A DNA stretch of 64,000 bases, from contig KV748253.1 in the NCBI GenBank assembly GCA_001692895.1, positions 675,434 through 739,433 on the forward strand, in the 5' to 3' direction. Numbering within the stretch: the stretch's first letter is position 1; the number at the start of each line of letters is the position of its first letter. Positions 11,438 to 21,218 of the stretch are shown piece by piece. Origin of the DNA: Cenococcum geophilum 1.58 (Eukaryota; Ascomycota; Dothideomycetes; Gloniales; Gloniaceae). The position numbers were made by a program, and so were the translations under genes. The notes beneath the pieces are model-generated. The model saw only the letters and a list, made by a program, of their open reading frames with translations, did not search any database and was not told the origin of the DNA.

Positions 11438-12598
11438 ATCTAGACAGCCTACCTCCGGAGTATCATAGGCGGGTACAAGCGAACGGCCACAGTACTGCTT
11501 AAGAAGGAATCCAATATTCCCCCCCTACAGTTATATATCAAAGCCGCTGCAATACAAAGGACGCAAAATAAACGCAACTCTAATGTTATAAAGTACATTA
11601 AGACACGCCTAAGTAAACTATGGAGGGACCCTAGGGTGCCCCGTAGGAGAATAAACTAACAACCCTAAAGTAGGGAAGAGATATTAGAGAAACAGGTGAA
11701 GAAAGTAGAAGAAGAATGGTGCCGCTTTAGGGCCCAGGCCTATATAGAGGAGGAAGGGAGACGCGTAAGAGGTCAGCAAAGACAGTAAGACAGAGAAAGG
11801 AGCTAAAGTAGAACACGCAAGAATGTTGGGAAACCATCTACCGCAATGCAATACTGGTTGGACTAACGCTAGAGAGGCGAATGGGAGTCAAAGGTATAGA
11901 GGCTAACTCAGGCAAGACAAACCTAAGCCATAGCATAGTTAACGCCATGGGGGGTAAATACCTAAGGGCTCTGAGAAGGCCTAACAAAGGCAGAAAATAT
12001 AATAGTAACACTCTTAAGAACAGGAATAATAGGACTAAAAGATTGGCTTTACTGGGTGGGTGTCCTAGTAGGTAGCCCGAGATATAAATGTAGCTAGCTA
12101 AGACAGACACTAAAACATATAATACTGCTATGCCCCCTACGCACCAATTAAGAAATAATGCTCTTAGCAGCTAGCACAGAGAACTATAATACACTGCTCT
12201 CAATATAAAAAGGCCTTAAGGCGGTCACCCAGTGGCTTATTAATTAAAATGTACTAAATTAGTTCCGGGTTATAAGGGAAATAGTAATAAAAGGCAAGGG
12301 GGCGAGCAGCAGGTGCCCCCTAGTAACTCTACAGTAGTAGAGTAATAGTTTATAATACTAGCGCGTCCGTAGGCTTGTTACGGCAGCAGTGGTTCCCAAA
12401 GAGGTCAAACAGTAAGGTAGTAGAGCACCATAGGCGACTCGCAGGCACTAAGTAGGCGAGTCCCAAAAGGCAGGGAGATGGATCACGGGGTTTTCTCATT
12501 TTTCTTAAATAGAGTTTTCTCCCCACATGTAAATAAGGAGTAGTCCGCGTGGGCCCAATAGGGATCCGAATCGGACGTTAAGCAATGAATTATTATTA
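11438..12598 (+). pseudogene. 5'-truncated Tad1-like LINE (ORF2 C-terminus and 3' UTR)
   Basis: A non-LTR retrotransposon fragment of about 1.16 kb with a 14-bp target duplication. It starts inside ORF2 at the segment following the RT fingers and thumb (LRSIIGGYKRT, PPLQLYIKAAA), a hallmark of Tad1/I-type fungal LINEs. A C-terminal Cys/His zinc-finger-like region follows (RQTLKHIILLCP, about 12090-12160), then a helix with TQWLIN and FRVIRE. The remaining 250 bp look like 3' UTR. There is no poly(A); the 3' end is a short TTATTATTA tract. It is less RIP-mutated than element A around it, and the frame is open for long stretches but interrupted. The endonuclease and most of the RT are absent, as expected for 5' truncation. 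Confidence 0.82.
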
Positions 12599-12612
12599 TT
12601 AATATATACCGG
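12599..12612. repeat. LINE target-site duplication, right copy
   Basis: TTAATATATACCGG, identical to 11424-11437. Confidence 0.88.
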
Positions 12613-13243
12613 AAAGATAATAAGGTCTTTATAATAAGCCTATATAAGATTAACCGAATTATTAATAATAGGGAGGAAGAGCCAGCTAAGGAAACCGATA
12701 AGAAACTAGTTAAACGCCTTCTTTTTACTATTTATATAAATAATAAGGATGCATTCTTAAAGGCGGCTTTAAATAAGTTACCCCCTTACCGGATATATAA
12801 TTATAAGATTTAATTAGAAGCTAATAACTCGCTAGGTTATAGCCCCCTCTACTAATAATTAACGGGTAAGCTAAAAGTAATAAAGTAGTACTTAATTAAT
12901 AACCTGGATAAAGGGTTTATTAAGCTAAATTAAGCCCCTTTTACTTCCCCTATTTTATTTATAAAAAAGCCTAATAAAGGCCTCCGCTTTTATATTAACT
13001 ATTAAAAGCTAAATACTATTACTTAAAAGAATTAGTATTCTATTCCTTTAATTAATAAGACCCTTATATATCTAAGCTAGGTAAAGATCTTTACTAAACT
13101 TAATATCCGCTAAGCTTTTTACTAAATTAGNATANACCCTANATCTAAAGATTTAATAANNTTNNNTACNNNNTATNGTTCCTATAAATATAAAGTTCTT
13201 CCTTTTAGACTAATAAATGGACTGGCTATATACTAAAGGTATA
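12613..13243 (+). pseudogene. Element A reverse transcriptase, first part
   Basis: A Gypsy RT block: readable segments such as PILFIKKPNKGLRFYINY and KLNIRQAFYQIRINP. It parallels 25990-26400 of element C. It is interrupted by the gag-only element at 13244. A cluster of N bases lies at 13131-13177. Confidence 0.85.
13131..13177. other. Cluster of ambiguous bases (N)
   Basis: About a dozen N within 47 bp of the element A RT. Scattered single Ns rather than a gap suggest conflicting reads from collapsed repeats. Confidence 0.9.
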
Positions 13244-13407
13244 TGTTAGTTACATAGAGTAACTTACCAATAACGACTACTTAAGTAGGTTACAGTGATG
13301 ATGGTTAATATGCTTATTAATTAAATGAGAAAGGGCAAGGAGCTTAAGACTCCTCGCTACGCTAGTGCCGCGGCGACACGTAACAACCGCTTATCTCATT
13401 CCCAACA
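13244..13407 (-). repeat. LTR of gag-only element 1, left copy (164 bp)
   Basis: On the plus strand it runs TGTTAGTTACATAG to CATTCCCAACA; in element orientation it begins TGTTGGGAATGAG. It pairs with 15421-15584. Confidence 0.9.
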
Positions 13408-13620
13408 CTAGCAACTCTTCTTTTATGGTTGCCATCTATATATAAATACTGCTTAACTAGCGTAATAAATATAAACCCTCCTTACTTACTATTGCTATTA
13501 TAATATAAGTCTCACTATCCCAAAATTTGCCTCTTAGTACGTAGTGCTTTCTTACTTAGGAGTTATAGGTAGACATTATATCTAGACCGCCAAGGCGCTA
13601 GTTATAAGCGAGCTAATAGC

Positions 13621-13662
13621 GATTTTCTATCCCGGGGATAGAAAATCCTAATTGGCTGGTTA
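13621..13662 (+). other. 27-bp palindrome module (type 2) in gag-only element 1
   Basis: Arms GATTTTCTATCCC and GGGATAGAAAATC around one G (13621-13647), preceded by GCTAATAGC and followed by CTAATTGGCTGGTTA. It lies in the 3' part of the element, antisense to it. A diverged copy of the same length is at 42483-42509. Confidence 0.85.
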
Positions 13663-14339
13663 AACTCAGGGTCTATAGAATATCGCAGGTAAAAGCAGTA
13701 GAAGTTAGTTAGCTGCAGGTAGGGCAGCAAGGGTCTATTATAATAGCAGTACGGTGCTAGCAATAGGTCGTTTGGGCGGGTCGTAATAGTAGGTATATTG
13801 GCGGGTACTAGCGATAGGGTCGTTCGGGTAGCAGTATAATGCCAGTAACGGGGTCGTATTCGTAGGCGTATAGGCACGATTATTTGGTTAGTAGATCGCA
13901 GGCGTATCGGCGCGATCAGTATCGTAATAGCAGGCATAGCGGCGCTATCGGTTTGTCGATGGCATGTAGCAGTACGGTGCTAGCGCAGGGTCGGTTCCGT
14001 AGGCAGATCGGCACGGAGTCTTATTATAGGGTTGGTTCGCAGGCATATTAGTTACAAGGGTTATCGGGTTCGTAGCTGCCGTAGATACTAGCAGTTCTTT
14101 CTTTATACTTATGGCGTTACTAGCGTAACTATGCCGTTCCAACCGCTTCCCCCTTATATTACTCTCTTTTTACGGTACCCTCCACAAAAACTTTCTGTCT
14201 AGATTACGCTAGTAGCCACCTCTGTAGCTACCTTAGGAACCATAGGTGTCTTAAAATTCCCCTCTACGCTAAATCTTCTAAAGCTTATTGAATATTTATA
14301 GAGGAATGGATGACTGTTGCTGCTAATTAAAGATACTGT

Positions 14340-14610
14340 TTGCAGATCTGGGTTGTTGCGGAGGTTGTTGCGGAGATTGCTGCGGAGGTTATTGCGGAGA
14401 CTGCTGCGGAGGTTATTGCGGAGGTTGCTGGTGGGACGGAGGTTGAGGTACGGGTTGAGATACGGCAGCCTGAGGAACTTGAGGTGTTTGATAGCCTGAG
14501 GTTGTCTGTAGTGGTTGCTGCGGAGGTTGCTGCGGAGGTTGTTGCGGAGGTTTTTGCGGAGGTTGAAGCGTCTCTAGTGGTGTATTACTTGGATTCTATC
14601 GTGAGTTAAG
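14340..14610 (-). repeat. Pro/Gln-rich repeat tract of the gag relic
   Basis: The plus strand shows iterations of GCGGAGGTTGTT. The minus strand therefore encodes runs of Pro-Pro-Gln-Gln, a low-complexity linker typical of gag proteins. The plus-strand reading of this tract is a shadow. Confidence 0.8.
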
Positions 14611-15420
14611 CTTCCTCATAGTGCGTAGTTGGTGCTTAATCTCTTGTAGAGTCCATTCGTGCTCTTCTTTTACGTTAATAACCTGCTCCTAAATATTGTC
14701 TCTAATAATGCCCCTATCTATAGGGACAAATACTCTATTCTCCCAAAGGAAGTTATAGAAGTCCCGTATAATATCCTTATTTGTAAGAGCTTATGTTTCC
14801 TTTATCTATCTAATAAAGTCCTCCTTTATACAGTACTATAGCATAGTGTCGTTGTATTTACTGTCTTTATAGTATACTATACGGTATAATAAAAATCCGT
14901 TTAAGTCTTGCTAATTAATATCTTTAAGGTTAGTTATATCGGTGTTCTATATTTCTAGGTTAATGTCGTCCTTATACTTCTTCGGGTAGGTTAACGCCAT
15001 AATAGCTGTTATTAAAAATTATTTAACGAGTTTTAATAAAATTAAGGGAAATAAAGGTTATTTAACATGTAGTTAGGTAGTGATCGTAATCCTATAGTCT
15101 ACGAAGGTACACTAAAGGTATTAAAATGGTTGTTTAACGCGTTTTGGACGTTAACTTAGGACCCTAGGTTTAGTAACACTTCTAACCTAAAGTACTCGAC
15201 CAAATCTTCGTAAACGCGGTTATTCTATATAATGGACGCAACTTAGTATCTCCTAGTACTTAATAACACTTCTATTACTAGTTTTCCGCAAGTCTAAGGT
15301 AGTATAGTATTACCGAGATCTATTCTATATAAGCGTATATAGCACCCCTATATAAGACTATCTCTTTTATTTAAAAACCTAACTGCTCTATAGTTAACTA
15401 TGTATTTAACCACTAATTAG

Positions 15421-15584
15421 TATTAATTACACAGGGTAACTTACTAATAACGACTACTTAAGTAGGTTATAGTGATGATGGTTAATATACTTATTAATTA
15501 AATGAGGAAGGGCGAGGAGCTTAAGACTCCTCGCCATACTAGTGCCGTGGCGATACGTAACGACCGCTTACCTCATTCCCAACA
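15421..15584 (-). repeat. LTR of gag-only element 1, right copy (164 bp)
   Basis: On the plus strand it begins TATTAATTACACAG (TG changed to TA) and ends CATTCCCAACA. Same length as the left copy. Confidence 0.9.
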
Positions 15585-15589
15585 GTATA

Positions 15590-16834
15590 TAAATAACGTT
15601 CTTTTTAATTACCATAACAAATTCTGTACGGTATACCTAGACGACATTCTTATATACTTAGACAATAAACTTAAGCATTAAGTTTATGTTAAGAAGGTTT
15701 TAGAGAGACTATAAAATACGGGCTTATAAGAAATATAAGTTTAGGGTAAAATGTATAAAATACCTTAAGTTTATTATAATTATAGAAGGAATTAAGGTTA
15801 ACCCTAAGAAGGTAGAGGCAATCTATAACTAAAAGCCCCCTTATATTATAAAAGGAATCTAATTCTTTTTTAGCTTTTATAACTTCTACCGCCGGTTTAT
15901 CTATAACTATAAAATTATAGCAAAACCTCTTATATAACTAACTAGAAAGAATACGCCTTTTATCTTTAATAATAACTATATAGAGTCCTTTAAAGAGATA
16001 AAGGATTGACTTATCTCTTCCCTAATCCTTTATTACTATAACCTAAATTTTAAATTAATGCTAAAAACGGATGCTTTTAATAGGGTTATAGCGGGAATCC
16101 TATTATAGTTATATCTAGACGGCAAATAGTACCCTATTACCTTTTTCTTAAAAATAATAAACCCGGCTAAGTATAATTACGAAGTATATAATAAAGAAAT
16201 GCTAGCTATTATTTAATTACTCTTTTAATAGCGCGTAGAGCTTAAAGGTATAAACTTCCAGATTAAGATATATATAGATTATAAAGCTCTAAAGTACTTT
16301 ATAACTATAAAGCAGCTTATTAAATAATAAGCCTAGTAGGCTAAAATACTCTTTTAATTCTTCTTTACGATTATATATTGTTCTAGTAAGCAAAACTCTA
16401 AGGCTAATATTCTAACCTAAAGAGAATAAGATATAGGGCCTTAGGATAAGCTAAAGACCTAATATTAGACGCGCACGCTTTTTTATTTAGAATAGCTTAA
16501 CCTATAGATTCTTAAGGAGCTAGACTCCTAGTAAAACGAGCTAGCATTAATAGAGAAGTCCTTAGATAAGCTAATAGGGCTAATTAACCGCCTCCTAACT
16601 GTAAACCGCACGGCTAATACCTTAAGGGCCCTCCGCAATTAAGCTGTAAAAGAAGACCCCAATTTTAAAATGGAGGAGGGATTACTCCTATACTAAGAGC
16701 GGCTTATAGTCCCTAATGTTAATAATTTACGGATAGAACTAATGTATAAAGCTTATTACTAAATCTCTATAGTACACCCCGGTAAGAATAAAACCTATAA
16801 AATTATTAACTGCCGCTACTACTAGCCGAAAATA
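15590..16834 (+). pseudogene. Element A RT (second part), RNase H and integrase start
   Basis: Begins with the RT catalytic neighbourhood (YLDDILIY), then the RT thumb, RNase H (about 16050-16450) and the linker to the integrase zinc-binding region. It ends at the insertion point of gag-only element 2. Confidence 0.85.
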
Positions 16835-16839
16835 GTTAT

Positions 16840-17056
16840 TGTCTGTACAAGTAGAGGTTGTAAATTGCATTACGCGCAGAGCGTATGCGGCAGGGCCGCA
16901 TGGCGTAGTGTAGGTCACCTGACCACCTACGGCCCGATAGATAGCCCGACCTTTACTACCCCTTTCTTTCTCTTTTGGTAGACGACGACAGAACACGAAT
17001 AAAAGAACCAGAACTACTATATTGCAATTGCAGTACCCCCCCGGGTGATACCGACA
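16840..17056 (+). repeat. 5' LTR of gag-only element 2
   Basis: It begins TGTCTGTACAAGTAGAGG and ends GGTGATACCGACA. It contains the palindrome ATGCGGC/GCCGCAT and a C run near the 3' end. It pairs with 18922-19140. Confidence 0.92.
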
Positions 17057-17098
17057 CTGATCAGTGATATCACAGATCAGCCAGGTGTTATTACGAAG

Positions 17099-17397
17099 AG
17101 AGACAACACGCGATCGCTCCTACCAAGGCCCGTCAATCACGTAGCGTTTGCTAAGGAAACCCTTCCTTATATAGGCCCTGGGAACTCAAAGAACCGACTC
17201 CTACCAAGGCTTCGTTTGGTTCGCGTCCATCACGCAAACAACCACTCGAGAGACGATACGCGATCGCTCCTACCAAGGCCCGTCGATCACGTCGCGTTTG
17301 CTAAGAAGAACCCTTCTACCAAGGCCCTGGGAACTCAAAGAACCGACTCCTACCAAGGCTTCGTTCGTTCGCGTCCATCACGCAAATCAATACCCAG
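17099..17397 (+). repeat. Tandem duplication in the leader of gag-only element 2
   Basis: Two units of about 150 bp (17099-17249 and 17250-17397) share CGATCGCTCCTACCAAGGCC and CTGGGAACTCAAAGAACCGA. The inner motif CTCCTACCAAGG occurs twice per unit, so there is a repeat within a repeat. Confidence 0.85.
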
Positions 17398-18921
17398 TAC
17401 GACCTCTTTACTAAGCCAGTACCCCAGCAGGCGTCAGCAGCACCCCCTATAACCCTGACACCGTCTGCTATCTTCCTTACAGATCTGCTACGTCGAAATT
17501 ATATCAACCACTTAACACGTAAGATCACCACAAACACACAATTAACGCCAGTTATGTCCAACACAGGAATCTAATATCCAAACTGGGCCAACGGGATTAC
17601 CCTACCAGCGAGACTACCGCAGAAGACGTCACCAACTACATTAATTTCAAAATTAATGAGTACACTAGCTATAACTTTAAAGATAAAAGCTTATGGGATT
17701 CATACTAAGAGGATTTAATAATTTTGAGGTATAAACATTTAAGGACGCTAATAGGTCTTGCAATTAAAAGACTTAAATAACTGCTCCGACGTAATGGAGT
17801 ATGGGTCTTTAACAAAAAGAGCAAGTTAGTACCATAAGTACTGTACGACGTCGCTCACGAGGACGACGTACGGAATGGTTAGATGCAGAAATTAAGCTAT
17901 ATATCGATAACGAAGGACCCTTTAATTCGTATGCTATCAACCGTCGTCTCAAATTACGCCCACTTGCCACACCCCTAGGACACCTTAACCACCTGTTACA
18001 CCTACACCCTAGCAAGCTGCTCCGTCTACATAAGCTCCGCCTACGCAAGCTCTGTCCGCATAAACTCCATCCGCATAAGCTCCGCCTGCACAAGCGCTCC
18101 GTCCGCGCAAGCTCCGCCCACGCAAGCCCGTCCGCACAAGCCTCCACCCGCGCAAGCTCCGCTAGCTTTACCCTCTTCCTTAACTAAAGCCAAGGATCTA
18201 CGGCAGCCAAGCCCGTACAAACCTCCGCAACCTACCTAGCAACGGTACAACTCAGCTCCAGCTGTCTCAAATGACCTTCCTACGGCCGAGGCTCCCCTTG
18301 CCTATAAACGTTACGGCTCCGCCTACAAACGTCACGGCCCCGCCTACAAACCGTTACGGCTCCCTCTACAAACGTCACGGTTCCCTCCACAAATGTTACA
18401 GCTCCCTCTACGAATACCCCTGCGACACCTCAAACACCTGTTGCATTTGTACCCCAACAGCCTGCCCAGCAGCAGCAGTACGACCCCCGCAACCTAGCCG
18501 ACAACAGCATACCCTATTGCAATTTACCCGACAATAGCAACCAAACCCAGGAGGAGGAGGAACAACGTTATTACAATGCTTGGTTATCAGCCCTTCCACC
18601 TATTTTACCCTATAGTCTGCAACAGCTCTACAACTCTTATACCTCCAAAGCCGCCACACCTTCGGTTCTAACTTCAACTACGCTCTGTCACGGGACCACC
18701 TTAGTAACACCTTATACGCCGCCTACCTGTCTCCACCGCAATATCCGCAATATCCGTAGCGATATCCGCAATATCCGTAACGATATCCGCAACGTCTGCA
18801 ATATCCGTAATATTCGCAATACCCAAGACATCCGCGATTACTGCCCTAAGCACCTTATTAACCTATATACTTCTCCTTTATTACTTTCTTACCTTCTTTT
18901 CTTTTTATAAATTGTCGCCAG

Positions 18922-19140
18922 TGTCTGTACAAGTAGAGGTTATAAATGCATTTACCGCGCAGAGCGTATGCGGCAGGCCGCATGGCGTAGTTGTAGGTCA
19001 CCTGACCACCTACGGCCCGATAGATAGCCCCGACCTTTACTACCCCTTTCTTTCTCTTTTGGTAGACGACGACAGAACACGAATAAAAGAACCAGAACTA
19101 CTATATTGCAATTGCAGTACCCCCCTGGGTGATACCGACA
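18922..19140 (+). repeat. 3' LTR of gag-only element 2
   Basis: Near-identical to 16840-17056. It contains ATGCGGCAGGCCGCAT at 18968-18983, a short hairpin. Confidence 0.92.
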
Positions 19141-19258
19141 GTTATAGATATTAATTAATATATATAGAACTGTAAGGACTACTAGAGAGCTATAACCCTA
19201 TAAAATAAAACCCTAGGACTACTTAAGCTACTTCTAATATTAAAGCGCCCTTAGCAGT

Positions 19259-19535
19259 ATATCTGTTCGTACTAACTTAATAGCACGAGTGAGTCAGATC
19301 CAGGGGCACGAAATACGTGTAGTATCGTATGCTCTTTTGGATGATGGTGACTGTCGATTGTATGAAGCAGACTACGTGGTCTATATACTGATGCGCCTCC
19401 CCCTGATTAGTCAGTGCTTCATAAGTGCACCAGACGTGTAAGCGAGTGGTTGGTGCATCGAACGCGTAAACGCGTACCTGGTGTACCGAACGCGTGAGCA
19501 CGCGGTCGGTACAGGTGCTGTAATTATACAATATC
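19259..19535 (-). repeat. Solo Copia LTR with TSD ATATC
   Basis: LTR body 19264-19530 (267 bp), reversed relative to the Copia element at 4179-10699 and of the same family. Flanked by perfect ATATC duplications (19259-19263 and 19531-19535). The empty site matches element C at 27765-27790. It keeps far more CpA/CpG than the two LTRs of the full-length copy, so it was little touched by RIP. The internal region was probably lost by LTR-LTR recombination. Confidence 0.92.
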
Positions 19536-20700
19536 TTTATAGACTTTTATAAACTACCTATAGACCGTAACGGATACGATATAGTTATAGTTATAGTTAA
19601 TCGCTTTAGCAAACGCCTATTTTTAATTCCCTATTATAAGAACATTAATACTAAAAAGGTAGCCTGGCTATACGGTTACTACGTCTACTAAATTTACGGA
19701 CTATTAAATACTATTATATATAATTGCGGGCTATAGTTTATATTAGCCTTTTGGAATAAGTTTACCTAAATCCTAAGTATTTGGCTAAAGCTTTCTATAA
19801 CTTACTACCCCTAAATAGATAGTTAGACAGAGATTATAAATTAATACCTAGACTAAAGGCTTAGGCCCTTTATTAACTACTTCTAGAATAACTAGTCTAA
19901 ACTGCTACCCTTAATAGACTACGCCTAAGTAACCCTACCCTATAACTCTATAGGGTTTGCCCCAATTTAGCTGGAAATAGGATACTTACCCCGTATAAGC
20001 TTTAACTAAAAAAGGCTAGAAGAACCCTATACTATATAAGAGAGGCTATCCTATAGCGAGGCCTAATAGTATACTAAGCGCTTAGATAAAGCTTAAATAG
20101 TAGCCTATAAGAACCTAAGAAGAGCTTAGAGATTAATAAAATAGTAGGCGAATAAATACCGTTAAGAGCTTAACTTTGCCCCTAGTAATATGGTTTATGT
20201 TATAATAAGGAATTAAAAGACTAAATAACCTAGCCGTAAGCTAGATTACTAAATAGTAGGGCTGTATAAGGTCTTTAAGAAAATAGGCAACTTATACAAG
20301 GTAAAGCTCCTAGATTTAATTAGGGTATACCCTATTTTCTCGCCAGATAAGCTACGGAAAGCTATAAATAACCTATTACCTAAACAAAAAAACGAGCCTC
20401 CCCTACTAATTTAAGTAAACGGTAATAATAAGTGGGAAGTTAACAAAATACTAGCCTATAAGATAGTATAGGGAATATTAAAATACCGTATTTAATAGAA
20501 GGGCTATAACTTAGACCCAACCTAGTACCCTATATAGAACTTTATAGGCTGCCCCTAAAAGCTTAAAGAGTTTTATAACTAATACCCTAATATACCTAGA
20601 CCCTTAAAGTACCTAGATAAGTGGATAGAATGCTAGTATAATAAAGATAATAAGTTACTAGAGGAGCATAGGGACAAAAACGCCCTAAAGCCCTAGTATA
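19536..20700 (+). pseudogene. Element A integrase core and chromodomain
   Basis: Readable integrase segments (FIDFYKLPIDRNGYDIVIV, YGYYVY) parallel element C at 27760-28047 and 35569-36000. The C-terminal chromodomain (about 20430-20560) has a YRI...KGYNLDPTQYP-like core and is followed by a short tail. The chromodomain places A among chromoviruses, whose integration is directed to modified chromatin. Confidence 0.88.
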
Positions 20701-20704
20701 GCTA

Positions 20705-20742
20705 TCTGCTAAATTCTGCCATATTCTGCCGTTTTCTGCTAA
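20705..20742 (+). repeat. 10-bp iterations of ATTCTGCC
   Basis: Three to four near-decamers (AAATTCTGCC, ATATTCTGCC, GTTTTCTGCT) in the 3' untranslated part of A. Similar iterations occur in the LTRs of A and C and near 56350-56420. Confidence 0.7.
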
Positions 20743-20767
20743 TACTATAAAATTTCAGATATCTAGG

Positions 20768-20806
20768 AACTTTAACCGCCGGTTAAAGTTATCTAATTAG
20801 TTAGAT
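20768..20806 (+). other. 23-bp palindrome module (type 1) in element A
   Basis: Arms AACTTTAACCG and CGGTTAAAGTT around C (20768-20790), preceded by ATCTAGG and followed by ATCTAATTAGTTAGAT. It lies between the chromodomain and the 3' LTR. The same-length palindrome occurs in C, F and G. Confidence 0.9.
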
Positions 20807-21007
20807 CCGTGCTAAGACTTTTAGCGGCTACTTTTCCTAGCCTAGTGCTTTTACTTAACCTATAGTTGCCTTTTATACTTAGTCCGGACGCACTTACGTC
20901 CCCTTTATCTCCTTATCTTATATTTTATAATCCTACGTTTATAAACCTAGTACTACCCTATTTCTAACTAAGCCTAAAGGCAGGCTTTCTTTTAAAGAGG
21001 GGGGTGA

Positions 21008-21218
21008 TGTAATAGCGCTATTGCACGTTACCTGCCAAATTTTGCCATATTCTGCTAACCTATAATTAACTCGCCCAGAGCTAGCGCCTTAGCGGCTTAC
21101 CCTATATATTTATTTACATCAGTCTTAGCAACCCTATTTCCCTTCTTCTTAGCTTAGTATCTTTATAATACAGCATTCTACAAGCTTTAGTTTAGAGGTA
21201 TTTATATAAGCTATAATA
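21008..21218 (+). repeat. 3' LTR of element A (211 bp)
   Basis: It starts TGTAATAGCGC right after the polypurine tract and ends GCTATAATA, followed by the duplicated CTAGT. It pairs with 3340-3550. Confidence 0.9.

Larger units (their letters stand above)
13244..15584 (-). mobile_element. Gag-only LTR element 1 (TR-GAG type)
   Basis: A 2341-bp LTR element with two 164-bp LTRs and a perfect 5-bp duplication GTATA (13239-13243 and 15585-15589), inserted in the RT region of A. Read on the minus strand, it has one gag-like coding region starting near 15002, with a charged N-terminal part and a long Pro/Gln-rich tract (about 14340-14610, repeats of PPQQ). I see no protease, integrase, RT or RNase H, so it was probably non-autonomous and mobilised by a full element. 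The gag type recalls fungal LTR retrotransposons but its donor family is unknown. Fossil, moderately RIP-mutated. Confidence 0.8.
16840..19140 (+). mobile_element. Gag-only LTR element 2 (TR-GAG type)
   Basis: A 2301-bp element with 217/219-bp LTRs and a perfect duplication GTTAT (16835-16839 and 19141-19145), inserted in the integrase region of A. On the plus strand, a leader with a duplicated block of about 150 bp (17099-17397) is followed by a gag-like region (about 17550-18880). That region has a TSEDVTNYINF-like N-terminal segment, an Ala/Pro/Thr-rich low-complexity part (18000-18420) and Pro-Gln-Tyr repeats (18735-18830). No pol domain is visible. It is not related by LTR to gag-only element 1. 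CpA-rich, so little RIP; younger than A. Broken. Confidence 0.8.
3340..21218 (+). mobile_element. Chromovirus A (Gypsy), nested host of five insertions
   Basis: A Gypsy/chromovirus fossil bounded by two 211-bp LTRs and a perfect 5-bp target duplication CTAGT (3335-3339 and 21219-21223). It sits inside element B1. Without its inserts it is about 5.25 kb. Parts in order: gag (3551-4178), protease (10705-11437), reverse transcriptase (12613-13243 and 15590-16000), RNase H (about 16050-16450), integrase (about 16700-16834, 19146-19258, 19536-20000) and a C-terminal chromodomain (about 20430-20560, with a KYRI...KGYNLDPT pattern). A polypurine tract AAAGAGGGGGG stands just before the 3' LTR. It is carved up by a Copia, a LINE, two gag-only LTR elements and a solo LTR. 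Broken, dozens of changes, RIP-saturated. Confidence 0.9.

Noticed and set aside
11838-12110. Open frames on both strands within the LINE
   Set aside because: Minus-strand and off-frame plus-strand shadows of the ORF2 C-terminal region and its neighbourhood.
13602-14142. Minus-strand open frames of 65 and 111 codons
   Set aside because: They lie inside gag-only element 1 in its coding orientation. I took them as parts of its gag-side relic rather than separate genes; no known domain.
14317-14609. Plus-strand frames rich in Leu-Arg or Ala-Glu-Val repeats
   Set aside because: Antisense reading of the Pro/Gln-rich tract of the gag relic.
17099-17397. Possible CRISPR-like array from the repeated CTCCTACCAAGG
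   Set aside because: It is a simple duplication of a 150-bp leader block in a eukaryotic LTR element; no regular spacers.
16739-19531. Short open frames on both strands around gag-only element 2 and the solo Copia LTR
   Set aside because: They cross LTR borders or read LTR DNA. The non-mutated composition makes chance open frames common here.
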